Source: Bacteroidota bacterium
GTDB lineage: Bacteria > Bacteroidota > Bacteroidia > Chitinophagales > Chitinophagaceae
Reading direction: 5' to 3'
Length of the DNA: 64,000 nt
Assembly (NCBI GenBank): GCA_947487525.1
Contig: CANKWR010000003.1
Location: forward strand, 1-64,000
A program made the position numbers and the translations under genes. Numbering within the stretch: the first letter of the stretch is position 1; each line of letters starts with the position of its first letter. Below are positions 15,039 through 22,626 of this stretch, piece after piece. The notes below the pieces were generated by a model that searched no databases, was not told the origin of the DNA, and worked only from the letters and a program-made list of their open reading frames with translations.

Positions 15039-18000
15039 ATGGACTTTAAAAAAGTGAATAATTGGACGGGTTGGATGGTGACCCTTATTGCATGTACTGT
15101 ATATATTATGACCGCCGAGGCTGCAAGTAGCTTTTGGGATTGTGGTGAGTTTATTAGCAGTGCGTATAAGTTACAAATTCCGCATCCGCCGGGAGCGCCT
15201 ATGTTTGTATTATTAGGCCGTTTTTTCATTATTTTATTTGGAGACAATCCATTAACTGCTGCAAAAGCAGTGAATATGATGAGTGCATTGGCCAGTGGCT
15301 TCACCATTTTATTTTTGTTTTGGACCATCACGCACTTTGCAAAAAGACTTGTTCAAAAAGGGCAAGAAGCTTTAAGTGATACACAAATTATTTCTATCAT
15401 GGGGGCAGGAGCGGTAGGTGCTTTGGCATATACCTTTTCTGACTCATTTTGGTATAGTGCTGTGGAAGGGGAAGTGTATGCGTTAAGTTCCTTTTTTACT
15501 GCATTGGTATTTTGGGCTATTTTAAAATGGGATCAAAAAGCCGACCAGCCGGGTGCAGATAAGTGGATCATTTTCATCTTTTATATGATGGGTATTTCCA
15601 TTGGTGTTCACTTGTTAAACTTATTGACAATCCCTGCCATTGTAATGGTTATTTATTTCCGAAAATACAAGGCAAGTTTTTGGGGTGCTTTTTTTGCCTT
15701 TCTAATTGGCGTAGTAATTACAGGATTTATCCAAGTGTTTTTAATTCAATACACAATTAAATGGGCAGGTGCTTTTGATGTTGCTTTTGTAAATAATTAC
15801 AAATTGCCGTTTTTTAGCGGGTTCATTGCTTTTTTTGTTTTAGTCGCCATTATTTTAGGATGCTGTATTCAATTGGCAAATAAAAAAGGATGGCATTATC
15901 TTAAATTAGGTGGTTGGGCAACTGTATTTTTCTTGTTAGGTTATACAAGTTATATCACTACCGTGATTAGATCTAATGCAGATCCTTCTGTGGATATGTA
16001 TAATGTAGACAATCCAGTTACATTAGTTGGATATTTGAGTAGAGAGCAATATGGTGATTGGCCTATTTTATACGGACCAGATTATGTAGATAGAGTAGAA
16101 AGCGTAGAAGGGAGTGATCAATATGTAAAATCGGCTAATGGGTATGATTTAGCGGGCAAGAATTATAAAAGAGATTGGCGCTCGGCACCATCAGCGCATT
16201 TTTTCCCAAGAATGTGGGATGCTGAAAATGATCGTGGACAGTTGGATAGTTATAAGGCATTTGCGGGTGTTGGAGAAGGAGATGTACCTACCACTAGAGA
16301 TAACTTAAAGTATTTTGCTAAGTATCAGTTTGGGTTTATGTATATGCGTTATTTCTTGTGGAATTTTGCTGGAAAGCAAAACGATTTACAAGGATTTGGT
16401 AATGTGCGCGACGGAAACTTTATGACCGGTATTTCCTTTGTTGACAATTTCTTTTTTGGCAATCAATCGTCCATGCCTAAGTCAATTAGTACCGACAATA
16501 AAGCCAATAATAAATTATACATGTTGCCATTGCTTTTGGGAATTATGGGATTCATTTTCCAAATTCAAAAAGCAAGAAAGGATTTTGCAGTAACTGGCTT
16601 ATTGTTCTTTTTTACAGGTATTGCCATTGTTATTTATTTAAATCAGGTAAGCTTGCAGCCACGTGAACGTGATTATGCGTATGTAGGTTCTTTTTATGCA
16701 TTCGCAATATGGATCGGCTTGGGGGTGTTACAAGTGATTGCTTGGCTCAACGGAATCCTGACCCAAAAAACGGCGGCTATAGCGGCTACTGGGCTTTGTT
16801 TATTATTGGTCCCTGCGCTAATGGCACAACAAGAATGGGACGACCATGACAGAAGTCAAAAAACCTTACCTCGTGACTTAGCACGCAACTATTTAGAAAG
16901 TTGTCCTCCTAATGCAATTTTATTTTCATTTGGTGACAATGACACTTATCCATTATGGTATGCACAAGAGGTGGAGGGTATTCGTCCTGACGTTCGTGTA
17001 GTGGTGAATAGCTTATTGGGTTCAGACTGGTATATGAAGGAATTGCGTTACAAAGTGAATCAAAGCGAAAAATTTGATCTTATTTTTACTGAGAATCAAG
17101 TTGCTGGGAATAAATTAAATTATGCAGTATTCACTGAAGTACCTGGAATCCAAAAAGATGCTTTCCATGATATGGATTCAGTATTAAGAAATATTGTAGG
17201 CGATACGACAGGTAAATATCGTGTAAGCTATGATGGAGGTCAAGAGCAACTTAATATTTTCCCAACACGCAAATTCAAAATGCAAGTAAATAAGGCAAAT
17301 GCCATAGCTGCTGGAATTGCAAAAGCTTCGGATAGTATTGTCAATGAATTGTTCATTGAGATGAATCCTAATAAACAATATTTGGTTAAGAACGAGTTGG
17401 CGATGTATGCTATTATTGCCACTTCTCAGTTTAAGCGCCCTATCTGTTTTACTTCAAAGCAAGAACTGAAAGAACTAGGCTTGGAAAAATATGTACGTCA
17501 AACAGGGTTATCTTATCAATTGGTTCCAATGGTGGGGGAGAATGCAGTGAATACTGAAGTGGCTTACAACAATATCATGACCAAGTTTACTTTTGGAAAT
17601 GCAAAGAATTCAAAAGTGTATTTTGACGAAGAAAACAGACGCCACTTAAATTCTATGCGCTATGCGATTGCAGAAATTGCACAAGCTTTAATTGCGGAAA
17701 ACAAAAAAGACAAGGCGAAGCAAATACTAAGGAAAATAGACAGTGAAACAAGTGAAGTAAACTTTCCTTATGGCATGACTTCTAATAGAGGCAATCAGCA
17801 TGACTATTTCTCCTATGTATTTTTACAAACCTGCTATGCAGCGGGGGATATGGAGTTGGCTAAAAAAGTTTCTAATTCATTGATAAAAGATTTAAGTCAA
17901 CAAATCAATTACTACAAATCACTTGGTGATTTGTCAGAAGATCAATTTGTCAAAAATTTGGAAATTGCTTATCAAGGAAATGAAAGTTTATTGTCCTATA

Positions 18001-18101
18001 AGCAAACTGCATTTATCAATGATGCTTTAACAGCCTATCAGTTAAAGAACACGGTTGAGAAAATGGCGCAGGATGCAGCTAAATTAAATGGCAGCAAATA
18101 A
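15039..18101 (+). CDS. DUF2723 membrane glycosyltransferase (protein O-mannosyltransferase-like)
   Basis: 1020-residue polytopic membrane protein. The N-terminal half has about a dozen hydrophobic segments in the GT-C pattern, with the conserved early acidic motif AASSFWDCGEFISSAYKLQIPHPPGAPMF in the first external loop, where the catalytic acid of GT-C enzymes sits. The C-terminal half is soluble and includes SFGDNDTYPLWYAQEVEGIRPDV and helical TPR-like repeats. DUF2723 includes eukaryotic TMEM260, an O-mannosyltransferase. In Bacteroidota the family is linked to general protein O-glycosylation, but donor and acceptor here are unknown. The gene is monocistronic, with a very strong terminator after it. 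Confidence 0.88.
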   Translation: MDFKKVNNWTGWMVTLIACTVYIMTAEAASSFWDCGEFISSAYKLQIPHPPGAPMFVLLGRFFIILFGDNPLTAAKAVNMMSALASGFTILFLFWTITHFAKRLVQKGQEALSDTQIISIMGAGAVGALAYTFSDSFWYSAVEGEVYALSSFFTALVFWAILKWDQKADQPGADKWIIFIFYMMGISIGVHLLNLLTIPAIVMVIYFRKYKASFWGAFFAFLIGVVITGFIQVFLIQYTIKWAGAFDVAFVNNYKLPFFSGFIAFFVLVAIILGCCIQLANKKGWHYLKLGGWATVFFLLGYTSYITTVIRSNADPSVDMYNVDNPVTLVGYLSREQYGDWPILYGPDYVDRVESVEGSDQYVKSANGYDLAGKNYKRDWRSAPSAHFFPRMWDAENDRGQLDSYKAFAGVGEGDVPTTRDNLKYFAKYQFGFMYMRYFLWNFAGKQNDLQGFGNVRDGNFMTGISFVDNFFFGNQSSMPKSISTDNKANNKLYMLPLLLGIMGFIFQIQKARKDFAVTGLLFFFTGIAIVIYLNQVSLQPRERDYAYVGSFYAFAIWIGLGVLQVIAWLNGILTQKTAAIAATGLCLLLVPALMAQQEWDDHDRSQKTLPRDLARNYLESCPPNAILFSFGDNDTYPLWYAQEVEGIRPDVRVVVNSLLGSDWYMKELRYKVNQSEKFDLIFTENQVAGNKLNYAVFTEVPGIQKDAFHDMDSVLRNIVGDTTGKYRVSYDGGQEQLNIFPTRKFKMQVNKANAIAAGIAKASDSIVNELFIEMNPNKQYLVKNELAMYAIIATSQFKRPICFTSKQELKELGLEKYVRQTGLSYQLVPMVGENAVNTEVAYNNIMTKFTFGNAKNSKVYFDEENRRHLNSMRYAIAEIAQALIAENKKDKAKQILRKIDSETSEVNFPYGMTSNRGNQHDYFSYVFLQTCYAAGDMELAKKVSNSLIKDLSQQINYYKSLGDLSEDQFVKNLEIAYQGNESLLSYKQTAFINDALTAYQLKNTVEKMAQDAAKLNGSK

Positions 18102-18143
18102 CAAGATGGTTATTTTATCGAAAGATAATTTTGGTATCGCATA

Positions 18144-18184
18144 TACCATAGAAAAGGCCCGCAATGCGGGCCTTTTCTATGGTA
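18144..18184. terminator. Strong bidirectional terminator with 19-bp perfect stem
   Basis: TACCATAGAAAAGGCCCGC, loop AAT, then its exact reverse complement. The GC core with flanking AAAA/TTTT serves both the DUF2723 gene (plus) and the cysteine desulfurase operon (minus). Confidence 0.88.
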
Positions 18185-18221
18185 GTACAGTTTATTAGGT
18201 AGTTGAATCCTAGCAAACTTG

Positions 18222-19349
18222 CTACAGCAATTCCTTGAGCGTTTCAATGACGGTGTCAATTTCAGCCTTAGTATTGTATTTTGAAAATGAAAAACGAATG
18301 GTTGCAATATCATTGCCTTTGTTAAGGGCATTAATTACATGTGAGCCTTGTTGGGCTCCGCTGGAACAGGCACTTCCACCACTGGCACATATATGGTGAA
18401 TGTCAAGGTTAAATAGCATCATTTCTGATTTTTCATTTTTAGGAAAATTAACGCTTAATAAAGTGTACAAACTTTCACCAAAAGTGTCGCCATTAAAACT
18501 TACCCCGGGGATATATGCAATGAGTTGATCATACATATATTTTTTCAAGTCGTTGATATATGCACTGTCCTTTTCATGATTTTCTGTTGCCAAGGATAGT
18601 GCTTTTGCAAATCCAACAATGCCGTATACATTTTCAGTGCCTGCACGCATGTTTCTTTCTTGCGCTCCTCCATGTAGGAAAGGACTTATCTTGATATTTT
18701 CATTGATGTACAAGATACCTACTCCTTTAGGGCCATGAAACTTATGTCCTGCGCCTGTAATAAAATCAACCGGGGTGTCACTTAATTTAAAAGGGAAATG
18801 TCCAACGGTTTGAACCGTATCACTATGAAAATAGGCTTTGTATTTTTTGCAAATAGCGCCAACGGCATGCAAGTCAATCATATTGCCAATTTCATTGTTT
18901 GCATGCATGATGCTCACAATGGTTTTTTCGGAATGCGTTTCAAGCAATGCTTGTAAATGCGCTAAGTCAATATGGCCATTGGGCAACACATTCACCCAGC
19001 TTAAACGAACGCCAGTTGTTTTGGCTAAATGTTCCACGGTATGTAAAGTAGCATGATGCTCAATGGGAACACTAATAATATGTTTACATCCTAAATCAAA
19101 AATGCAGGCATGTAATATGGTATTGCTACTTTCTGTGCCACCACTGGTGAAAAATAGTTCACTAGGTTTGGCCCCTAAATGAGCAGCTACTGATTTCCTG
19201 GCTTGCTCTACTGCCATTCTGCATTCTCTCCCATAGCTATAAATAGAAGAAGGGTTGCCAAATTTTTCGGTCAAATAGGGCATCATTGCTTCTAATACCT
19301 GAGGATCCAATGAAGTAGTTGCAGCATTGTCAAAATAAATTCTCTCCAT
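18222..19349 (-). CDS. Cysteine desulfurase (NifS/IscS family)
   Basis: PLP enzyme that takes sulfur from cysteine for Fe-S clusters and thiolated tRNA. Signatures in the 375-residue chain: YFDNAATTSLDP at the N terminus, FTSGGTESSN (cofactor phosphate), SIMHANNEIGN, HSDTVQTVGH, the Schiff-base lysine in GAGHKFHGPKGVG (about 203), and the mobile catalytic cysteine in SGGSACSSGAQQGSHV (about 327). The loop length and FLHGGAQERNMRAGTEN fit the IscS/NifS (class I) group rather than SufS. No iscU or other cluster-assembly genes are adjacent. It starts 11 bases after glmM on the same strand, so the two are probably cotranscribed. Confidence 0.93.
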   Translation of the reverse strand: MERIYFDNAATTSLDPQVLEAMMPYLTEKFGNPSSIYSYGRECRMAVEQARKSVAAHLGAKPSELFFTSGGTESSNTILHACIFDLGCKHIISVPIEHHATLHTVEHLAKTTGVRLSWVNVLPNGHIDLAHLQALLETHSEKTIVSIMHANNEIGNMIDLHAVGAICKKYKAYFHSDTVQTVGHFPFKLSDTPVDFITGAGHKFHGPKGVGILYINENIKISPFLHGGAQERNMRAGTENVYGIVGFAKALSLATENHEKDSAYINDLKKYMYDQLIAYIPGVSFNGDTFGESLYTLLSVNFPKNEKSEMMLFNLDIHHICASGGSACSSGAQQGSHVINALNKGNDIATIRFSFSKYNTKAEIDTVIETLKELL

Positions 19350-19360
19350 ATTTTGCTAAA

Positions 19361-20743
19361 TTACTTAATTGTGCCAATAATAGCAATGATCTCGTCTGCA
19401 AGTTCATCTGCTGTTGCTTGATTCGGGGCTTCTGTATAAATACGTATAATGGGTTCGGTATTGCTGGACCTTAAATGCACCCATTTATTGTCAAAGTCAA
19501 TTTTTAAATCATCTATTGTATTAATAGGGTATTGGCCAAATTGATGTTCTAGGGTGGCAAATATTTTGTCAAGGGAAATATTTCCATCCAAGTCCATTTT
19601 TTTCTTGCTCATAAAATAGGCTGGATAACTAGCTCTTAATGCGGAGCAGGATAATTTTGTTTTTGCCAAATGCGTTAAAAACAAAGCAATACCCATAAGT
19701 GCATCTCTTCCATAATGTAAATCTGGAACAATGATTCCTCCATTTCCTTCGCCTCCAATCACTGCTTGCTGTTCCTTCATCATATTCACCACATTGACTT
19801 CACCTACTGCACTTGCAAAATAGGAACATCCTTGTTTTTCAGTAACATCTCTTAAAGCTCTTGTGGAGGATAAATTACTTACTGTTGCGCCTTTTTTATT
19901 TTGTAAAATATAATCAGCAACTGCCACTAAAGTGTACTCTTCTCCAAATAATTCACCATCCTCACTTACAAAACATAAACGATCCACATCCGGGTCAACC
20001 GCAATACCTAAATGGGCTTTTTCTTGCACTACGGTATTGCATAGATCGGTTAAATGTTCCTTTAAGGGTTCGGGATTGTGGGCAAAATTGCCTGTCATCT
20101 CTGCGTTTAATACTTTTATTTTTTCAACACCAATGGCTTCCAATAATGCAGGCACTGCGAAAGCGCCTGAACTATTAATGGCGTCCACCACCACGGAAAA
20201 ATTAGCCGCTTTAATGGCCTGAATGTCCACCAATGGATAATGCACAATTGCATGAATATGTTTGGCTAAGCTGTCCTCATTGTGGAGAATTTTGCCCATA
20301 TTATCCACCGATGCGTAATTGAAATCTTCCTTGGCTGCCAATGCTAAAATTGTTTTTCCCTCTTCGCCACTCACAAATTCTCCTTTTTCGTTTAACAATT
20401 TCAAGGCATTCCATTCTTTTGGATTGTGACTGGCGGTTAAAATAATGCCGCCATCTGCTTTTTCAAAAACCACCGCCATTTCTACCGTAGGGGTCGTACT
20501 TAAACCTACATGAATTACATCAATCCCTAATGCCAATAAACTTTGCTCTACCAATGCTTCCACCATGGCACCACTCATTCGGCCGTCTCTGCCTACCACT
20601 ACTTTTTTAGGGCCTGCCGACTTATTTTTCAGCCAGCTTCCATAAGCCGATGCGAATTTGACAATGTCAATTGGGGTTAGGTTATCATTGGGTTTACCTC
20701 CAATGGTACCTCTAAATCCAGAGATGCTTTTTATAAGAGACAT
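19361..20743 (-). CDS. glmM: Phosphoglucosamine mutase
   Basis: Converts glucosamine-6-phosphate to glucosamine-1-phosphate for UDP-GlcNAc, peptidoglycan and lipid A. The 460 residues carry the superfamily motifs: phosphoserine loop LTASHNPKEWNALKLL (about 100), DPDVDRLCFV (about 240), GGEGNGGIIVPD (about 322), and RSSNTEPIIRIYTEAP near the C terminus. The EGNGG sugar loop and NTEP (instead of SGTEP) favour GlmM over phosphoglucomutase. A clear -7 element precedes it, and it leads a two-gene operon with the cysteine desulfurase. Confidence 0.9.
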   Translation of the reverse strand: MSLIKSISGFRGTIGGKPNDNLTPIDIVKFASAYGSWLKNKSAGPKKVVVGRDGRMSGAMVEALVEQSLLALGIDVIHVGLSTTPTVEMAVVFEKADGGIILTASHNPKEWNALKLLNEKGEFVSGEEGKTILALAAKEDFNYASVDNMGKILHNEDSLAKHIHAIVHYPLVDIQAIKAANFSVVVDAINSSGAFAVPALLEAIGVEKIKVLNAEMTGNFAHNPEPLKEHLTDLCNTVVQEKAHLGIAVDPDVDRLCFVSEDGELFGEEYTLVAVADYILQNKKGATVSNLSSTRALRDVTEKQGCSYFASAVGEVNVVNMMKEQQAVIGGEGNGGIIVPDLHYGRDALMGIALFLTHLAKTKLSCSALRASYPAYFMSKKKMDLDGNISLDKIFATLEHQFGQYPINTIDDLKIDFDNKWVHLRSSNTEPIIRIYTEAPNQATADELADEIIAIIGTIK

Positions 20744-20775
20744 GGTTATTGTTTTTTCTTTTTTAAAAGGATTTA

Positions 20776-20783
20776 CAAATTTA
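20776..20783 (-). promoter_or_regulatory. -7 promoter element of glmM
   Basis: Minus-strand TAAATTTG matches TAnnTTTG, 32 bases before the glmM ATG. The divergent PAP2 gene has a weaker TATCTTTA ending five bases before its own ATG. Confidence 0.5.
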
Positions 20784-20818
20784 CTTTAAATTTTTACACT
20801 TCTTGGTATCTTTATCCC

Positions 20819-21415
20819 ATGATGCAAGACTTTTGGACTGCTTTATTGACAAAGGACAAGACCCTTTTTTCAACCATCAATGGGGAATGGACCTGCAATT
20901 TGTTTGACCAGGTAATGCCTTGGATGAGAGATTCAAAAAACTGGGTTCCCTTGTACATTGTTATTTTGATTTTTCTTTTTTACAAATGGGGCGTCAGTAC
21001 CTGGCGTTGGATGGTTTTAGTGGTGGTGAATATTACCTTAACCGATCAAATTAGCAGTAGTTTTTTTAAGCCCTTTTTTCACCGACCAAGACCTTGTGCA
21101 GATCCTGCAATAATGACCAACGCGCGTTTATTGTTGGACCATTGTTCGGGTGGCTTTAGTTTTACTTCCTCGCACGCAGCAAATCATTTTGGCATTGCTT
21201 TATTTATAGTAATGACCCTTGCGCCGGTATTTAAAAATTACAGATTTGCATTTTTACTTTGGGCAGCAGTTATTTCCTACGCACAAATATATGTGGGGGT
21301 TCATTATCCATTGGATGTATTGTGTGGCGCATTCATTGGATTAACCATTGGCTATTTTAATGGAAAATTATACCATCAATGGCAAGCAAGTATTGACGCT
21401 AAAAGGCTTGCTTAG
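20819..21415 (+). CDS. PAP2-family membrane phosphatase
   Basis: 198-residue integral membrane lipid phosphatase, possibly acting on undecaprenyl pyrophosphate or phosphatidate at the periplasmic face. The first PAP2 motif is KPFFHRPRPC (KX6RP) and the second is SFTSSHAANHFG (PSGH-like, with the catalytic His). The third is AQIYVGVHYPLDVLCGA, where the usual SRX5HX3D has AQ in place of SR, so the normal phosphate-binding arginine is missing while His and Asp remain. Five or six membrane segments surround them. I have seen the AQIYVGVHYP form in other Bacteroidota PAP2 proteins, so it need not mean inactivity. Monocistronic. Confidence 0.88.
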   Translation: MMQDFWTALLTKDKTLFSTINGEWTCNLFDQVMPWMRDSKNWVPLYIVILIFLFYKWGVSTWRWMVLVVVNITLTDQISSSFFKPFFHRPRPCADPAIMTNARLLLDHCSGGFSFTSSHAANHFGIALFIVMTLAPVFKNYRFAFLLWAAVISYAQIYVGVHYPLDVLCGAFIGLTIGYFNGKLYHQWQASIDAKRLA

Positions 21416-21473
21416 AATCCATTTGCAATTTCGCACCAAGGGGTGGGGATAAGGCTTTTATGACGCTAAGAAC

Positions 21474-21962
21474 TTAAAATGTAAAGGAAGTTTTATTTTT
21501 CGGGCTAGCCAATTCAAAGCTTTTTCTTTGGCCATTTGTTTTGGCATGTATAATATTGATTTGCGAGGGGTCAATGCCGAATAATATTTCGCAATAAACA
21601 TCCAGTTGCTTTAGTTGTTTAATATTGTTAATTTCAAAATAGCTCCAAGTACTTTCTTTTTGAATTTCAAAACCAATAAAATCCATTTTACTTTTTATCC
21701 CATTCGGCGTAAGGGCCAATTTTTTTTGAAGGTATAATTGAATATATTGTTCGGCTTTTTGCTTTTGCTTCGGGTCGGCCAAATCAAGTTTAATATTGTA
21801 TTCTTTTTCTATTCTGGTTTCCAAGTCAGCTGTAAATGTGCGCACACTTATTTCAAGGCTGGCTTCTTTTTCATTGTGGTTGATATCAATCACAGACACG
21901 TAAAAAGGGTGTAGTAAGGTAATGAGTAAGGATGCAATTGGTTTTATTCCTATCCAAGCCAT
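21474..21962 (-). CDS. DUF6702-family protein
   Basis: 162 residues with an N-terminal hydrophobic segment (IGIKPIASLLITLL) directly followed by HPFYVSVIDINHNEKEASLEISVRTFTADLE, the hallmark of DUF6702. The rest is a beta-sandwich-like exported domain ending in KNKTSFTF. Function is unknown. It is transcribed divergently from hupE and the M1 peptidase, an arrangement I recall as recurring in Bacteroidota, so a shared envelope function is possible. The first codons could be a signal peptide or an anchor. Confidence 0.82.
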   Translation of the reverse strand: MAWIGIKPIASLLITLLHPFYVSVIDINHNEKEASLEISVRTFTADLETRIEKEYNIKLDLADPKQKQKAEQYIQLYLQKKLALTPNGIKSKMDFIGFEIQKESTWSYFEINNIKQLKQLDVYCEILFGIDPSQINIIHAKTNGQRKSFELASPKNKTSFTF

Positions 21963-21968
21963 ATTGTT

Positions 21969-21976
21969 TATATTTG
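21969..21976 (+). promoter_or_regulatory. -7 promoter element of hupE-M1 peptidase operon
   Basis: TATATTTG, an exact TAnnTTTG, 46 bases before the hupE ATG and immediately upstream of the divergent DUF6702 start. Confidence 0.5.
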
Positions 21977-22022
21977 TAAGTGTAAAGTTCCTAATTAATT
22001 ACGGAGTCTAAAAATTTCATTT

Positions 22023-22613
22023 ATGGACGAATTGGGTATATACCTTCATTTAGGGTTTAAGCATATCTTAGATTGGGCTGCATGGGATCATATCCTTTTT
22101 GTATTGGTTTTGACCCTGCGCTACCAATGGACGGACTGGAAAAAGCTATTGATTTTGGTCACCGCCTTTACCATTGGTCATTCAGTTACTTTGGCATTAA
22201 GCACCTTAAATTGGATTGACCTGCCATCGGATTGGATTGAAATACTAATTCCCGTAACCATCCTAATCACTGGAATTTCCAACTTTTGGGTGAAATCCTT
22301 CCATTTTAAGTCAAAATACCCCCTAATTTACTTTTTAGCCCTGTTTTTTGGGTTGATTCATGGGTTAGGTTTCAGCAACTATCTTAAAAGTCTGCTAGGC
22401 CAAGCGGAATCGATACTTGGACCGCTCTTCACATTTAATATAGGTTTAGAGCTTGGACAGCTGCTGATAGTAGGTGGAATTTTAATTATTTCATTTATAT
22501 TCGTATCCCTATTGAAAGTAAAAAGAGAGCGGTATTTACAGATCGGATCTGTACTTTCCATTGCTTTTGCTTTAAATATGGTTTTGGAAAGAATCTTACC
22601 GATTATTAAATAG
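22023..22613 (+). CDS. HupE/UreJ-family membrane protein
   Basis: 196-residue membrane protein with about six hydrophobic segments. LHLGFKHILDWAAWDHILFVLVLTL and the AFTIGHSVTLALSTL segment carry the conserved histidines and aspartate that HupE/UreJ proteins use for metal (nickel or cobalt) passage; FFGLIHGLGFSNYL is the second conserved block. There is no hydrogenase or urease in the window, so the metal and purpose are unknown; the Bacteroidota branch (HupE_UreJ_2) is usually found away from nickel enzymes. The M1 peptidase starts 13 bases downstream, so the genes form an operon. Confidence 0.87.
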   Translation: MDELGIYLHLGFKHILDWAAWDHILFVLVLTLRYQWTDWKKLLILVTAFTIGHSVTLALSTLNWIDLPSDWIEILIPVTILITGISNFWVKSFHFKSKYPLIYFLALFFGLIHGLGFSNYLKSLLGQAESILGPLFTFNIGLELGQLLIVGGILIISFIFVSLLKVKRERYLQIGSVLSIAFALNMVLERILPIIK

Positions 22614-22626
22614 AAAAAAATCACCA

